Shown piece by piece: positions 1-11,000 of a stretch of DNA of 21,594 nt; the stretch's first letter is position 1, and each line of letters begins with the position of its first letter. The notes beneath the pieces were generated by a model. The model was not told the DNA's origin. It was given only the letters and a program-made list of their open reading frames with translations, and did no database searches. The translations under genes and the position numbers were made by a program. The stretch is from Oppiella nova (lineage: Eukaryota; Arthropoda; Arachnida; Sarcoptiformes; Oppiidae), in assembly GCA_905397405.1 (NCBI GenBank), contig CAJPVJ010000243.1, forward strand, positions 1,444 through 23,037, in the 5' to 3' direction.

Positions 1-472
1 TTTTGCAAAATCCAGAATTTACTTTTTTGGTATTGACAATGTGTATCAAATCCAAAAATCAAAACTTAAAAATGTTATATACTTTTTAAGTAATTTAAGA
101 TTTTCAAAAACTACCGTTCCCTACCGGTGCTTTGAGAATTGAGTAAAAGTCGTCATATCAGTGTGTTGGTGCAATAAAACCATAGTTGCAAAAAATTTTG
201 TTTTAATCTAGCTCTATTCTAAGTATTTTTAAATTTAATAAAACGAGTAAACACGATTATGGCGAAGATTTTATATAGATATATGAAATACTATTTAATA
301 AAACGGGTACAATGAAAATCCGTTTAAAGCTTCAAAATCATAATATATTACTTTAAGTGATAAAACTGCAATTGAAAAGTCTTTGATTATAATTACTAAA
401 CACTCAATGAATTGTCATTGTACCTTTTTAAAATTAAATTCTATGTCATTTGGAAACCCATTAAATTATTCA
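1..472. other. AT-rich flank, no gene seen
   Basis: This stretch should follow the DEG/ENaC exon in the minus direction. I see no second channel exon here: there is no open frame with a second transmembrane helix or the Gly-x-Ser selectivity motif. It is probably intron. A small GC-richer island at 111-135 (CTACCGTTCCCTACCGGTGC) resembles islands elsewhere in the window, described in the findings. Confidence 0.5.
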
Positions 473-480
473 TTAAATAC

Positions 481-1474
481 CCGTTTGTTTGCATTCATTC
501 ATATACGGCGTGGAAATGAGATGGAAATGAGTGGTCATTATCTTCAGTCTCGCATTCAATCCAATTCTCGTCGTCTGAATAAATATCTCCTTCGATGGTA
601 TCAATGGACCAGTCATTGGATTCACAAAGATATACATTGGATAATAGTTGTCTAAATATAGTCTTGGTAATTTATAATGATAAGTCCAATGCATAGCGCT
701 AAATATATTTGTTTCAAAGAAGCCATTAATCAGAAACTTTTGTTGCGTTTCATAATTGATGTCAAATTGAATGAAGTCGTCGTCAATGAGATACTGGTTA
801 TCAGTATTTGTATAGAAATACGTGAAACATATTCCGAAGTCTTTATTCCCATAAATAGTCTCCAAAACGGCATAACTTTGCGAACAATCAGTCATTACTT
901 GAGAATCACTGCTATTATTCACTTTATTAACAGTGGTTTTGTGTTGTGAATGAAATCTTCCTGAACACTTTATTAGTTTATTAGCTTTTATAGTTAATTT
1001 ATTTAATTCATTTATCGTAAGGTTTGATAACATTTTCTTTTTATATGGAATATAATATTCATTTGAATAATAATTATTAGCATCAGGCAAATAATTACAT
1101 GTTTTGATAATTTCATGTTTAATATTTGGACCTTTGAACATTGATGTTAATATGTCTATGCAATCATTATATGATCTAGTTGACATAAGTTTCCCATATT
1201 CTCTATTCATATCTAATGTCAGATTAAAATATTGATTAATACGGGTCTTATCAAAAAGTACATCCCTTTCCGTACATATAGTAATCGGCGGTAAATCCAG
1301 TCTTTCATTTGGTTTAACACTCAGTCGATAAACATATGGATAACTGAAGTACTCTTTTGTCACTTCTATTCCCATTATGAATAACACCACTAAACATATC
1401 GCTTTCACAAATAGTTTTAAATACTTTCTCACAAATTGAGTCATTTTTATACAATAAAAATATATTGAATTCAT
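481..1474 (-). CDS. DEG/ENaC-family sodium channel, N-terminal exon (partial)
   Basis: This is an amiloride-sensitive (degenerin/epithelial) sodium channel subunit, a plasma-membrane trimeric cation channel. Counting from the ATG at 1474, a short cytosolic N-terminus is followed by TM1 at about residues 19-37. After that come the family's post-TM1 motif (DLPPITIC, 60-67), a large extracellular domain with many Cys and Asn-X-Ser/Thr sites, a GICFTYF block (214-220) matching the family G-x-C-[YF]-T-F signature, and an STPYMNEC block (321-328) like the L-x-x-PY-x-x-C motif of the extracellular domain. The second Met (1444) may be the real start. The frame stops at 473-475, but TM2 is missing. 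A donor reading CGG|GTATTT ends the exon at 481 in phase 1, so the gene probably continues off the left edge. Coding DNA is AT-rich like its surroundings. The family is clear; the subtype and the 3' boundary are not. Confidence 0.85.
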
Positions 1475-2350
1475 TTTCAAAAATTAAATTTTTACACTTT
1501 ATTTTATTGTAGTATATTTTTGTTAATATTTAACAATTTCTTCAAAAATTAAATGTGCATCTAAAGTATCTAAATATCAATATATAAGTTGTATTAGTAT
1601 CCGTGTCATACAATACATGTAACTTTAGCAATATACAGGTATTATTCATTAAACTTTATAAATAATTAAATTGTTTATTTTCGAGTGTATCATCATAATG
1701 AAATATTTCTAATAAATTACTCTTTTTTATAAATAATAAAATGACGCTAATATACAACTATGTACTGCATGTTACAAAATACTGTATGTGGCAACATAAA
1801 AAAATCACTTATTTACATATTTTTTTTGTCATTTTTATAGATGTAAAATCTATATTAATGTTGATAATTATATTATACTAACTTATAACAGTTATTACTC
1901 TATTAAGAAGATATACATTTTCGTAGCGAAATAAATGTTTCACATTAGTTTGACTCTTATTTTGTAATAAATAATAAATAAAATTAACTAGGCTATCATT
2001 GTTACAAACTTGGCACCATTGTAATTGAAACACATAAAATAGTTTTTAAAATTAAATATTTATAGCTCTTTACTAATTACGTGAGAAAATATAATAAATC
2101 ACAATGTATTCAATAAGAAATGATATATTATTAATGAAATATAGTGTTTAAATAAATAAAGTTAGAATTTCATTGCTATTTAAAATCAAAATTTTATTTC
2201 AAACATAAATATTACATAATTTATCAGCAAGTAAAAATTTGTACCTGTCTCACTTTTGTAATTGTTTCATATGCAATTATTTACATAAAACTTATATACA
2301 TGTAACACGGTTCTTAAAATATTAAAAATATTATTACAATTAAACGTAAA
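1475..2350. other. AT-rich intergenic region
   Basis: Very AT-rich DNA between the channel exon and the small membrane protein, both on the minus strand. It should hold the 5' region of the channel and the 3' UTR of the 2351-2581 gene. A TTTATT (AATAAA on the minus strand) near 2195-2200 could be that gene's polyadenylation signal. No exon-like island or RNA gene is visible. Confidence 0.5.
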
Positions 2351-2581
2351 TTAAACAAATTGTACCAAGGGTCTTTTTTCCTCAGATGTACCCGAGCAGC
2401 ACCGGTGCTGACAACTAGTAGTTAGTACTGCGAGGGCACCGATACCCAGAAACGCCAGTCCCATGTATAGCAAGGTATACGCCGTTGACTCGTCATTATT
2501 ACCGTAAAAGTCAGCACCAATTCCCACCAAAAATAACCCGGTTATAAGGGTAACGGTCAGTATGAAGTTGTCAGCAATCAT
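2351..2581 (-). CDS. Small two-helix membrane protein, family not recognised
   Basis: A 76-residue single-exon frame. Two hydrophobic segments, about residues 6-23 (FILTVTLITGLFLVGIGA) and 37-54 (TLLYMGLAFLGIGALAVL), flank a short polar loop containing FYGNNDEST. The tail is cysteine- and basic-rich (TSCQHRCC, then EEKRPLVQFV) and may be palmitoylated. An in-frame TAA lies 24 nt upstream of the ATG, so this start is the natural one. The region is markedly GC-richer than the flanking AT-rich DNA, which argues for a real gene. No signal peptide cleavage site is obvious. I do not recognise the family, and membrane location is the only functional inference. It could also be one exon of a longer gene, although no upstream AG acceptor sits near the start. 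Confidence 0.7.
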   Translation of the reverse strand: MIADNFILTVTLITGLFLVGIGADFYGNNDESTAYTLLYMGLAFLGIGALAVLTTSCQHRCCSGTSEEKRPLVQFV

Positions 2582-3368
2582 GTCCAGTTCCCAATCACCA
2601 GGTTAGTTTTTAATGTAAATTTATTGTGATTTAGTTTAGTTTAATATTTATTGTTTATGAAAATGTCGGGGATTTTTGCACATGTATGTTTATATCATAA
2701 GTGTATCATAATTATTTGTTTTGTCTCTAAGTGTTTGTATAATTATTATATTTTGCAAGTACCAGGGTGGCTAATCATTAATGTTAATTTTGTGATAGCA
2801 ATATGGTTGACACAGGTACAACGGTGATTTATTTATTAAAGTTTTATTTTTTTTAAACTATTTATTGTAAACATTATGGAAAGGTACTGTTAAAATTATT
2901 TTAAATTTATTTTACTGTACTAGTAAACTTGGTGATTAAATAATATTTTATTGATAATATTTTAGTACAGAATACGCTAATTATAAAAATTATATTTTAA
3001 AAATTTATAGAAATATAAACTAGTAAATATTCATATTTTAAAAAATCATATTTACTATTAAGTTCTACATTTTAATAAATATATTTGAATTTACAAATAT
3101 TATAAATTAAATATTTTGCTATAACTTATATTTACATGTATGTTAACTGTACTGTATGATTTGAACATACTTACTGTATAATCAATTAAAACTTTATTAA
3201 ACCAAAATTATCAACCTGATAATAAATGTTCAAAAGTCACTACTTACGTATAGTTAGCACCAAATGTGAATGTGTTATTACCAAATAAGTTAATCTCATG
3301 TTATCATAAATTTTTTATCATAACTAAATTTTTTTAAAAGTTATAATTAATTTGTTATGCAATAAATG
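2582..3368. other. AT-rich intergenic region
   Basis: Low-complexity AT-rich DNA upstream of the 2351-2581 gene. It is the likely site of its minus-strand promoter, but no clear TATA/Inr arrangement stands out. No exon-like island is visible. Confidence 0.45.
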
Positions 3369-3725
3369 TCAATAATTATTAAACTTTAAATAACTCATTA
3401 TTCTAATATTGTGAGCCGGTTTGTTTATAGACATTAAAAACATTAAACTAATATTCGTAACTAGTAAAAATACACAGACAAATGAATATAACTTTAAATA
3501 TAGAAAACTGGCATGTATGTTTATACACAAATATTTGTAGTACTTATAATGTAAAGTAATATTTTTGATATTTCTCATACTTATTGACATTAAACCTGGT
3601 AATTCAAACATATTGCTAGTATTAAGTACATAATTTTGTGCATTTATTGTATATTGAATGCAATAAAATATCACTAATGCAATATGTACATAAGTACTCA
3701 ATGTACTACAAGTTAATATATACAT
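3369..3725 (-). CDS. Hypothetical AT-rich ORF, doubtful
   Basis: A 118-codon frame with an ATG start, in DNA as AT-rich as its surroundings. It is rich in Ile, Leu, Tyr, Asn and Ser. It has a hydrophobic stretch near the N-terminus (THVHIALVIFYC-like, about 11-24) and a stronger one at about 82-100 (FVCVFLLVTNISLMFLM). AT-rich codons give hydrophobic proteins by chance, so this is weak evidence of function. A frame this long is nevertheless uncommon at this base composition. It has no recognisable domain or homology. It could be an exon of a membrane receptor or a chance ORF. Confidence 0.25.
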   Translation of the reverse strand: MYILTCSTLSTYVHIALVIFYCIQYTINAQNYVLNTSNMFELPGLMSISMRNIKNITLHYKYYKYLCINIHASFLYLKLYSFVCVFLLVTNISLMFLMSINKPAHNIRIMSYLKFNNY

Positions 3726-3926
3726 GTATTATACTGTCATAATAATTATTACAGTGTATAACATTAGATGACATATCACATTTAAAAATATTTTATCTAC
3801 CTCTCTCAATATTATTATGATTATTATAAAAAAATAATTTTTGTATTATATATTTTACCGAGATATTTTTTAAAAACATAAATTAGAATAAAATTAATAA
3901 TTTTAACGATTTATAAAATGATATTT

Positions 3927-3929
<3 letters not shown>

Positions 3930-3958
<29 letters not shown>
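3930..3958 (+). repeat. (GA)n microsatellite
   Basis: A perfect dinucleotide array, about 14 units, upstream of the FABP-A promoter. About 50 nt downstream (4011-4024) is GTACAAATAGGTACA, which resembles sequence downstream of the GA array at 6187-6232. Confidence 0.95.
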
Positions 3959-3960
<2 letters not shown>

Positions 3961-4336
3961 AAGAATTAAGTAAAGTGTTATATTCAAGGTAATATCAATA
4001 CAATAATTGAGTACAAATAGGTACACAAGTTAACTGTTTAAAATTTAAACTTCCTGTTACCTGCACTCATCATATTGTCTAGTTGACCCTGATACTTTAG
4101 TCAACCCCGCGCACCTATTTTACCATGTACTAAATGTACTTAATTATGGACTTAACACCTCCGATAATAAACACTACCGTAATATGTAATGCTTTAATAT
4201 AAATCACAATAAAAAGTACTGATGTTTTGATAAGCACCGGGACATTAGTACTATGTACTGTACTATTGCATTATTAGCTAGGCAACAATTATGTAGCACC
4301 TCCCCTGGTAATGTATGTATGTATTGACTGTTATTG
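3959..4336 (+). promoter_or_regulatory. FABP-A upstream region
   Basis: Noncoding DNA between a GA array and the FABP-A TATA box. It holds an inverted pair, GTTGAC at 4082 and GTCAAC at 4100, and a block with AAAAAGTACT (4214-4223) and TAGTACT/TACTATTGCA (around 4248-4270). A similar AAAAGTACT ... TAGTACTATTGCA block lies upstream of FABP-B (7557-7588). Sharing between the two paralogs suggests an inherited upstream control region; no factor can be assigned with confidence. Confidence 0.4.
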
Positions 4337-4390
4337 TATATAAATAGCAGTTCAAGTCCTATTGAAAAGTATAGTCAATAAGTTTACGGA
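4321..4390 (+). promoter_or_regulatory. FABP-A core promoter
   Basis: TATATAAATAG at 4337-4347 is a good TATA box. TTGACT lies just upstream (4324-4329), and an AGTC initiator-like site lies at 4373, 36 nt from the start of the TATA box. FABP-B has the same arrangement: TTGACT, then TATTTAAATAG, then AGTC 37 nt from the TATA start. Both also carry GTTTACGG in the presumed 5' UTR (4382-4389 here). Conservation between paralogs supports the call; the exact start site is inferred. Confidence 0.7.
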
Positions 4391-4455
4391 CTTTGAAAAT
4401 ATTTAATAAAAGTATATTTATTTTTGTGTAAAAAAGTATTTAAAAACTGATAATA

Positions 4456-5779
4456 ATGGTGGACTTCACTGGTAAATTCAAACTGACCTCATCGGACAAC
4501 TTCGACGAGTTTCTCAAGCAGCTGGGTGAGTTTTAAAATATTTTTATTTAATTAATTAGTTTTAAAAATTATTTTATTTATTTATAATAAGTGTTTTATT
4601 TAAATTTTTTTTATATGTGTTTATGTGTTATCATTAAGGTATTACATTATGATTGTATTTATTTAATAATTAATTTACTAAGCTAATTTTTTTTGTCATT
4701 TTGCACAGTAAGAATACTGCTAATTTAATTTAGGCGGCGTGCACAAAGTACGTACGCAAAATTTTGTTCATAAATTGACCCCCCTCCCCCCCTACACGCC
4801 CATCGTACATAGGAATTTAACATGGCGACATACGCTTTGGCATGACCCCCTCCCCCCTACCAGTGCGTATGTACTTTGTGCACGCCGCCTTGATAATTTT
4901 TTAGTTAAAACAATTAGTTTCATAATATAAGTAGCGTAGCTTAATTGCGTCTAGTTAAATATATCGTTCATATTAAACACATTACGATTATAATGACAGC
5001 ATATTCAATAAAAATAGTACATATTTCTAAAACCTATATAAAATAACACTAATTAACCGAAAATTAAATATATTTTAAAATTACTTAAAAAGGCGTTAAC
5101 TTTGTGGTGAGAAATTTGGCCAAATCTGCGACACCGACCGTCGAGATTAGCAAAGATGGCGACCTCTTCACCATTAAGACGATATCCGTGAAGAACACGG
5201 AGATTAAGTTCGAGTTGGGAAAGGAGTTCGAGGAGGCCCGGGCTGATGGCAAAAATGTCAAGGTATGCATACATCCCTGGCCGCCCATACCCACTACCTG
5301 CCACAATTAGTCTAGGTCCTATAAACCTCACGTATACTATTGAACAATATATTAAGCAATTAATAAATAGACCTAGTATAATAGAGTATAATAGTTATAT
5401 TACATGCTAAAAGTATTAGGGTATAATAAGGGGAAATTAATTAAGAACTAAACGTGCTTGCTCAAATGTAATATTACTTAATAATTGTATAACATATTTT
5501 TTAACCAGTATAATTTTTGTTAATTATGCTTTTTATTACCGGGAATGAGCTTATTAAAAAACACTATTTATTAATTTATATATGATTATTGTACTAGGTA
5601 TCAACTAATTTTATTTTACATTTTTATAGACTTCCATTGTGGCCGATGGTAACAAATTGATCCAGGTGCAAAAGGGGGACAAGGAGGTCAAGATAGTGCG
5701 CGAGTTTAACGGCAATGAACTTAAAATGATTTTAACCGTGGGGTCGGTCACCTGCGTACGTGTCTACACGAGACAGTAA
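4456..5779 (+). CDS. FABP: Fatty-acid-binding protein A (mite group 13 allergen-like)
   Basis: Exons are 4456-4525, 5093-5262 and 5630-5779, with introns of 567 and 367 nt. Splice sites are G|GTGAGT, AAAAAG|GC, AAG|GTATGC and TTATAG|AC. The product is a 129-residue cytosolic lipid-binding beta-barrel of the intracellular lipid-binding family, which carries fatty acids. Seen: N-terminal FTGKFKL, the KNTEIKFELG strand, [30 protein letters not shown], and the carboxylate-binding residues R104, R124 and Y126 (last two in RVYTR). Intron positions match the first two FABP introns of animals, and the usual third intron is absent. One codon is missing between KT and KN relative to copy B and to vertebrate members. 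Copy B lies 2.3 kb downstream on the same strand. The product resembles group 13 mite allergens; allergenicity is not shown here. Confidence 0.93.
4526..5092 (+). other. FABP-A intron 1
   Basis: A 567-nt phase-1 intron. It is AT-rich except for the inverted-repeat element at 4732-4890. No exon is seen in it. Confidence 0.85.
4732..4890. mobile_element. MITE-like element with 27-bp terminal inverted repeats
   Basis: The termini 4732-4758 and 4864-4890 are inverted copies differing at one of 27 positions; they start AGGCGGCGTGCACAAAGTAC. The 105-bp interior holds two direct C-rich runs (GACCCCCC-type, near 4778 and 4844) and no convincing ORF. Size, long TIRs and intronic position fit a non-autonomous DNA transposon. 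I could not find a clean target-site duplication, so the superfamily is open. The element is much GC-richer than the intron around it. Confidence 0.85.
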
Positions 5780-5974
5780 ATGTGTCTAGCTCACAAAATC
5801 CAGATCAGTTTTCATAAATTTATTTGTTACTTAATTTATTATTATATTTATTTTGTTTAAACACATTTTAGTATAGTTATGAATTTGTTTATGATAGTAA
5901 CTTTAAGTACCCTGAGTATAAAGTTAATTTACAAATTAAATTCCACAAAATATATATTTAGGTTTAGAAACATA

Positions 5975-5980
5975 AATAAA
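5975..5980 (+). terminator. Polyadenylation signal candidate, FABP-A
   Basis: The first AATAAA downstream of the FABP-A stop, about 200 nt into the 3' flank. AT-rich DNA makes chance matches likely. Confidence 0.4.
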
Positions 5981-6164
5981 ATTTTGTTTAAAATTATTAT
6001 AAATAACAAATAAAATTTTTAACATTAGACTTACTATTTGTTTATATTTATAAATTATATGAATTTAGAAAAGTATTACAGTTTGTATGCTTTAAAATAT
6101 TAATTTTCTAATTTAAATAAAATTTAAAATATTTTAAATATATAATAAATTTACAATTATTTAA

Positions 6165-6232
<68 letters not shown>
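6165..6232 (+). repeat. Compound (GT)n(GA)n microsatellite
   Basis: About 11 GT units followed directly by about 23 GA units, ending GAGACTGTTAAC. The same end occurs after the GA array at 10091. The same GT-then-GA order occurs at 11545-11569. Confidence 0.95.
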
Positions 6233-6238
<6 letters not shown>

Positions 6239-6288
6239 ACAAATACTTTGATATTACGGTTGACATAACTTATCATGCAAATGACCGA

Positions 6289-6316
6289 GTACAAATAAGT
6301 ACAAATAAGTACAAAA
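6289..6316 (+). repeat. Short tandem repeat, unit GTACAAATAA
   Basis: Two full copies and a partial third of a 10-bp unit. A related single copy follows the GA array upstream of FABP-A (4011-4024). Confidence 0.8.
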
Positions 6317-7879
6317 CAAATGACAAATGACAGCATGCCAACTTTGTTTAAATTTTCAGACTGACTATGGTATAACTTATATTTATTTAATATTATATCC
6401 ACTACAAGTATTTAGTGGAAAGGGATGTAGAGGTCAGGGATGTCTATCTATTAGAAAGTATATTTTCCAAATTGACACTAATTCATTGCCAACATTAAAT
6501 AAATTGCTATTAATATTCATTAAATGATTCACATATTCATGAGTATAACGAGTCTGTGAATAAATATTAATTTTAATAAAATTACTTTTAAATTATTAAC
6601 ACTAAACTCTTTTATAAAAATAAACTATCCAGTATAAATAGCTTTAGAAAATTATTTATAAAATCTAAATATTTTTTAACCATGATTTGTTATGTGTACT
6701 AATATTATAATAGCAATTAATATAAATATAAATAGTTTATTAATTTTTCAAAATCTATTTAATTTGGTTATCAATACCGGGTGTACACTATATGTATGAT
6801 TATTATTGTGAAGGTCACACGTATTGAATGAATGGACCCGTTATATAATATACCGTTACATAGGGTGTACATGTATTTCTATAAACAACCAGTTATTTCT
6901 CATATGATTTCCAAATATTTATCGCAAAAAAGTTTTTATCAATAAGTTATTCAATTTCAAAGTCCTTTATACAAGTAAAACAAATGAAAACTTTTTATTT
7001 CGACACTAAGCTTTTAAAACATTTTAATATTTTATTAATACTTTGGGTAATCAGTAAAATTAAAAAGTTATGCTACACTCGAATACCGTTATAATAAACT
7101 ATAGTTAATAAATAAATTTACATTAAAATTAAAACCATAATTTTGTTACGTTTAATAGTTTTTAATTTTAAAAATAGCTAGATAAAAATTATTCTTATAT
7201 AATACATTTTTAAACTAATCAACAAATAAAGTAATATTAACTGTATATGACTGTTTAAAAATAATACACCTGTATAAAAATATGATTGTAGTATCAATGT
7301 CTAGCATCACTAACCCTGATAATTGACCTGACACACCCATTTTCAAAAACCAGCTACCATTCCCCTTACATACAGTAGACGCTATTTAGCCCCCTGAATA
7401 TGTACTCAAAATAGTGCCCTTAATATCACTGTTTAAATTGAATTATTAGTTTTGGTTATAAATGTTATCAAGATCATAGTGTACTAACTTTCACTAAATA
7501 AACTCACAGTAAATAAAAATTATGATACAGTACTACAGTATTAATTTATTTCAATGAAAAGTACTATTTTAGCCACTAGTACTATTGCACACAAACAGGG
7601 TAACATACATTATTAATAAACAAAACATTTAACTTTTTAAAATATACACTAATAATACTGTTCAATATAACTACTAATGTACATAAAATAAGATATTTTA
7701 ATTTAAATTACCCGCTAATGTAAGTTAATTTAGTTTAAAATAATTTAAATAACTAACTGAGCCTGCCACAATAACGGACGTAATTTACGGTGCACCCTAT
7801 GAGTAAGCCGTTGTGCACTGACTCCGCCCCACACAAAGTGGTGTGAGTTGTCATTGAAAACTCATGCCGTGTTGTCTAT

Positions 7880-7962
7880 GCGTTGACTCGTTTTGTATTT
7901 AAATAGCATTGAATAGTACTAAAGCGGAGTACAGTCTCATCATTCGCTCAACACGTTTACGG
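7880..7962 (+). promoter_or_regulatory. FABP-B core promoter
   Basis: TTGACT at 7883-7888, TATTTAAATAG at 7896-7906, AGTC initiator-like site at 7933 and GTTTACGG at 7955-7962. The order and the TATA-to-AGTC spacing (37 nt) match FABP-A (36 nt), which supports function. The GTTTACGG box is 13 nt farther from AGTC here than in A. Confidence 0.7.
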
Positions 7963-8097
7963 TGTCTACGCGTATAAATACATCACAAGAAATAACTTGT
8001 AATTTATAATTAATTTAAAAAGTAATTTAAAACTTTCTCGAAACACACTTGATTTTAAAAAATGTTTTTATTAAAAACTGCTTTTCTATCGCAGATA

Positions 8098-11000
8098 ATG
8101 GCCGACTTCACGGGTAAATTCAAACTCACCTCATCGGACAACTTCGACGAGTTTCTCAAGGAGCTCGGTTAGTTTTAATTATTTTAAAATATTTTAAATT
8201 ATAAATGAGCTTAGCGAATTATTTTTATGCTTACTATAAGTAGCGGTTTAATACGCTATGCGTGCAGTGATAGCGTGTTAGTACGTATGACGTGTTTATT
8301 AATTTAATTTTCAAAAATATTTTGAACCTGCTACTTCTGTGTGGACATTATGCACCTGTTATATAATAATATACTACTTAATATAATGTAGTTATTATAA
8401 AGTTTTATACATTTTAGTACTGTATGAGTTTGTGTGAATAGATTTGTATTCAGCATAAAAGTTTTGATAATTAATTTTATCAGTATAACTATTTGATTTT
8501 ATTTTTCATCCCAATTTATAACCGGCTTATTATCATATTTATGTGAATGTATGTACTCTATTCACTCAAGTTTTAATATATTTCACTATCTAATAATATC
8601 AAATATTATTTATATAGTTTTAGATTATGTATATTTTATTTTAATTGATATATTCATGGTAGTTTTACCGGTTTTCTAGTGATATTTTACACAAAAATAT
8701 TTTAGACATTAAAATATTTTTATTATGAAAACTCTGTTATAATGAATAGTAAGCTAAATATGTTTAGGGTTTATAAGTAAATGATTTCAATATCTATTAT
8801 AAAATTTTTAAAACTTTAACACATTTTAGGTATGACTACAAAACAGTTTTTATTAGATAACCCACTAAACACCCGGTGCTCTGCCAACCGCGCCTACCTA
8901 TCAATCTAGTTAATCGTACTTTTTTCATAACAGGTTATAAAACTGTTATATAATTTTTTTGTATAAAAGTACTATAGTTTTTATTAATTCATATCATTAT
9001 TAGTACAATATTTAGTATATATTAATAATTACTTTACAAATTGTTCAAGTGAACAAATTTCTAATTATTTTATACAGTATTAGACAAAAAAAATTAATTA
9101 TTTGAAAATTAATGAACACGTGATTGCTTTTAAAATCATTAAATATAATAATATAATTACATATAAAAATATCATTAATTAAAAATCATAGCTCTACCCA
9201 TACTTTTTGAAAGTCCTATTATAGTGAACACCCGGTACAATGAATAATAGATTTTTATTTCCTGAATATTTTACAATAATAGACTAAACAATTAAAATGC
9301 AATTAAAATCTTACTATTATTATAAATCCCATACACAATACAAACAGATATAATAATCATATGAATCGTATTTACAGTATGAGTCAAATCACTGACTGAA
9401 TAAATATTATATTTATATTTAGCTTGAAAATTTTAAAACTTATTTCTAATGATATATATAATACACTTTTACATTTACCGTCTATTATCAATATAAATAG
9501 CTTTATAATAGTTATATAGCTTTTATGTATTGTATTAATTGTATTTAGTTTTATAATGACTAAATTTTTGCCGATAATATACTGATATTTTAATTATCAT
9601 TTTAATAGGGTTTACAAAATTATTATCCAAATCATTGTCTCAAACAAAAAAGTTTTAAAAACTTTTTTATTCAAGTTTTTAATAGCATTACTCTAATAGT
9701 ATTATATTTGTCTAAACAAATGTTTTCGTAGTTTTATATTTCAAAAGTGAGTCTTATTTCTAAAAATGTTTTCTAAAATACAAGTGTTTTTAAAAATAAA
9801 ACTTTTATATACAGTCTACTTATGCTATTATAATACGATTTATACAATGTATTTATACATGTTAGTCATATTTATATATTTTGTTAGCTAACTGTCCATT
9901 TCATGTAGTAGTACAACATAGCGTGTGTATTTACAACATAAGGACTTTTACATCCCATTCCCCTTATACTGTATTGATATCCACGCCTTCACTGGGGTTT
10001 CCATAATAATAATAAGTGTTTTATTTTTAGTCATTTATAAACACTTTGCGATTGAATGACAAAAGCGATTGTTTTGTTCATAATTATTACGAGAGAGAGA
10101 GAGAGAGAGAGACTGTTAACCACTTGATGATCAGTACACGTCTACTAACCGTCCCATTAGCTACCAGTCCTTCAGATCCCCTAATCACTACATATAACAG
10201 TTGACTCATAGATAACTACCCTATTGTACTGTACATTAGCCCTCAAACTAGCTGTAAATATATTTATAAATCTATTAATTTTACTAACCGCCCTACCCGG
10301 CCACTAAGGCACCCAATGTACTGTAGTTTATTAGATAGTTTTTTATTACATAATAAAAAGTGCAAAAGTTTTTCTTATGAAACAAATTTTGTGATAATTT
10401 TTTTTGTGTGCCTTAAATCTGTCGCTAAATATACTGTATATAAATCGCTGGCATTGTATGCATAGATAGATAGGACTAATTGATAAAGACTTCCCGTTAT
10501 CTTAAGGTTAATAACAGTTTTCAATGTCTTTTCATACAATATACTCCCTGTGCTCTAACCCTAACCCCCCTGTATAGTGTGTATTAAAAATAAATATATA
10601 ATGTAGCATGTAGTTATTTTAAAACTTATTTTAAAACTTAATTGTATTTATAATACATAACATATAAATTTTTTTAAAAATAATTTATACTACCGTTCCC
10701 GTTAACTGGCTAACATTATACTGTATTACATATACATGCCCTGTGGGTATGGCATGTATGTGCACTTCGCACCCGACCCTACACTGATATGACACTCAAT
10801 TTAAACATTAATATTAATTTTGATGATAAAACATATTTTATGATAAATGCGATATTATATTCAATTTTCTATCATATCTAGCAGTTTACCAAACTACCAG
10901 TCCCATGAGCTACCAGCCCACTCACCCCAAACTCCCTGTGCTCTTACATAAATCTGATTTCAATGTACCGAAGGACTGGTAGTTTTTATAAGACTTTAGT

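Larger units (their letters stand above)
5981..7888. other. Intergenic region between FABP-A and FABP-B
   Basis: AT-rich DNA containing the compound GT/GA array (6165-6232), a short 10-bp tandem repeat (6289-6316), a GC-richer island at 7352-7368, and a block at 7557-7588 resembling upstream FABP-A sequence. At 7825-7845 a CCGCCCC GC-box-like site overlaps an inverted CACAC/GTGTG pair. No gene is supported. Confidence 0.5.

Noticed and set aside
383-949. Plus-strand ORFs at 383-655 and 677-949
   Set aside because: They overlap the DEG/ENaC exon in antisense and have no domain features of their own.
4082-4105. Nuclear-receptor-like half sites upstream of FABP-A (and TGACCT near 7325 upstream of B)
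   Set aside because: TGACC-type hexamers with irregular spacing are too short to call. The idea rests on analogy with vertebrate FABP promoters.
4739-4930. 63-codon plus-strand ORF
   Set aside because: It lies mostly in the inverted-repeat element; its Pro-rich product is a by-product of C-rich runs.
5053-5331. Two minus-strand ORFs over FABP-A exon 2
   Set aside because: Antisense of a clear FABP exon. The same antisense frames recur over FABP-B exon 2 because the sense exons are homologous.
6157-6527. Minus ORF 6157-6402 and plus ORF 6327-6527
   Set aside because: The first is mostly translated microsatellite (Ser-Leu and Thr-His runs). The second is AT-rich with no recognisable feature.
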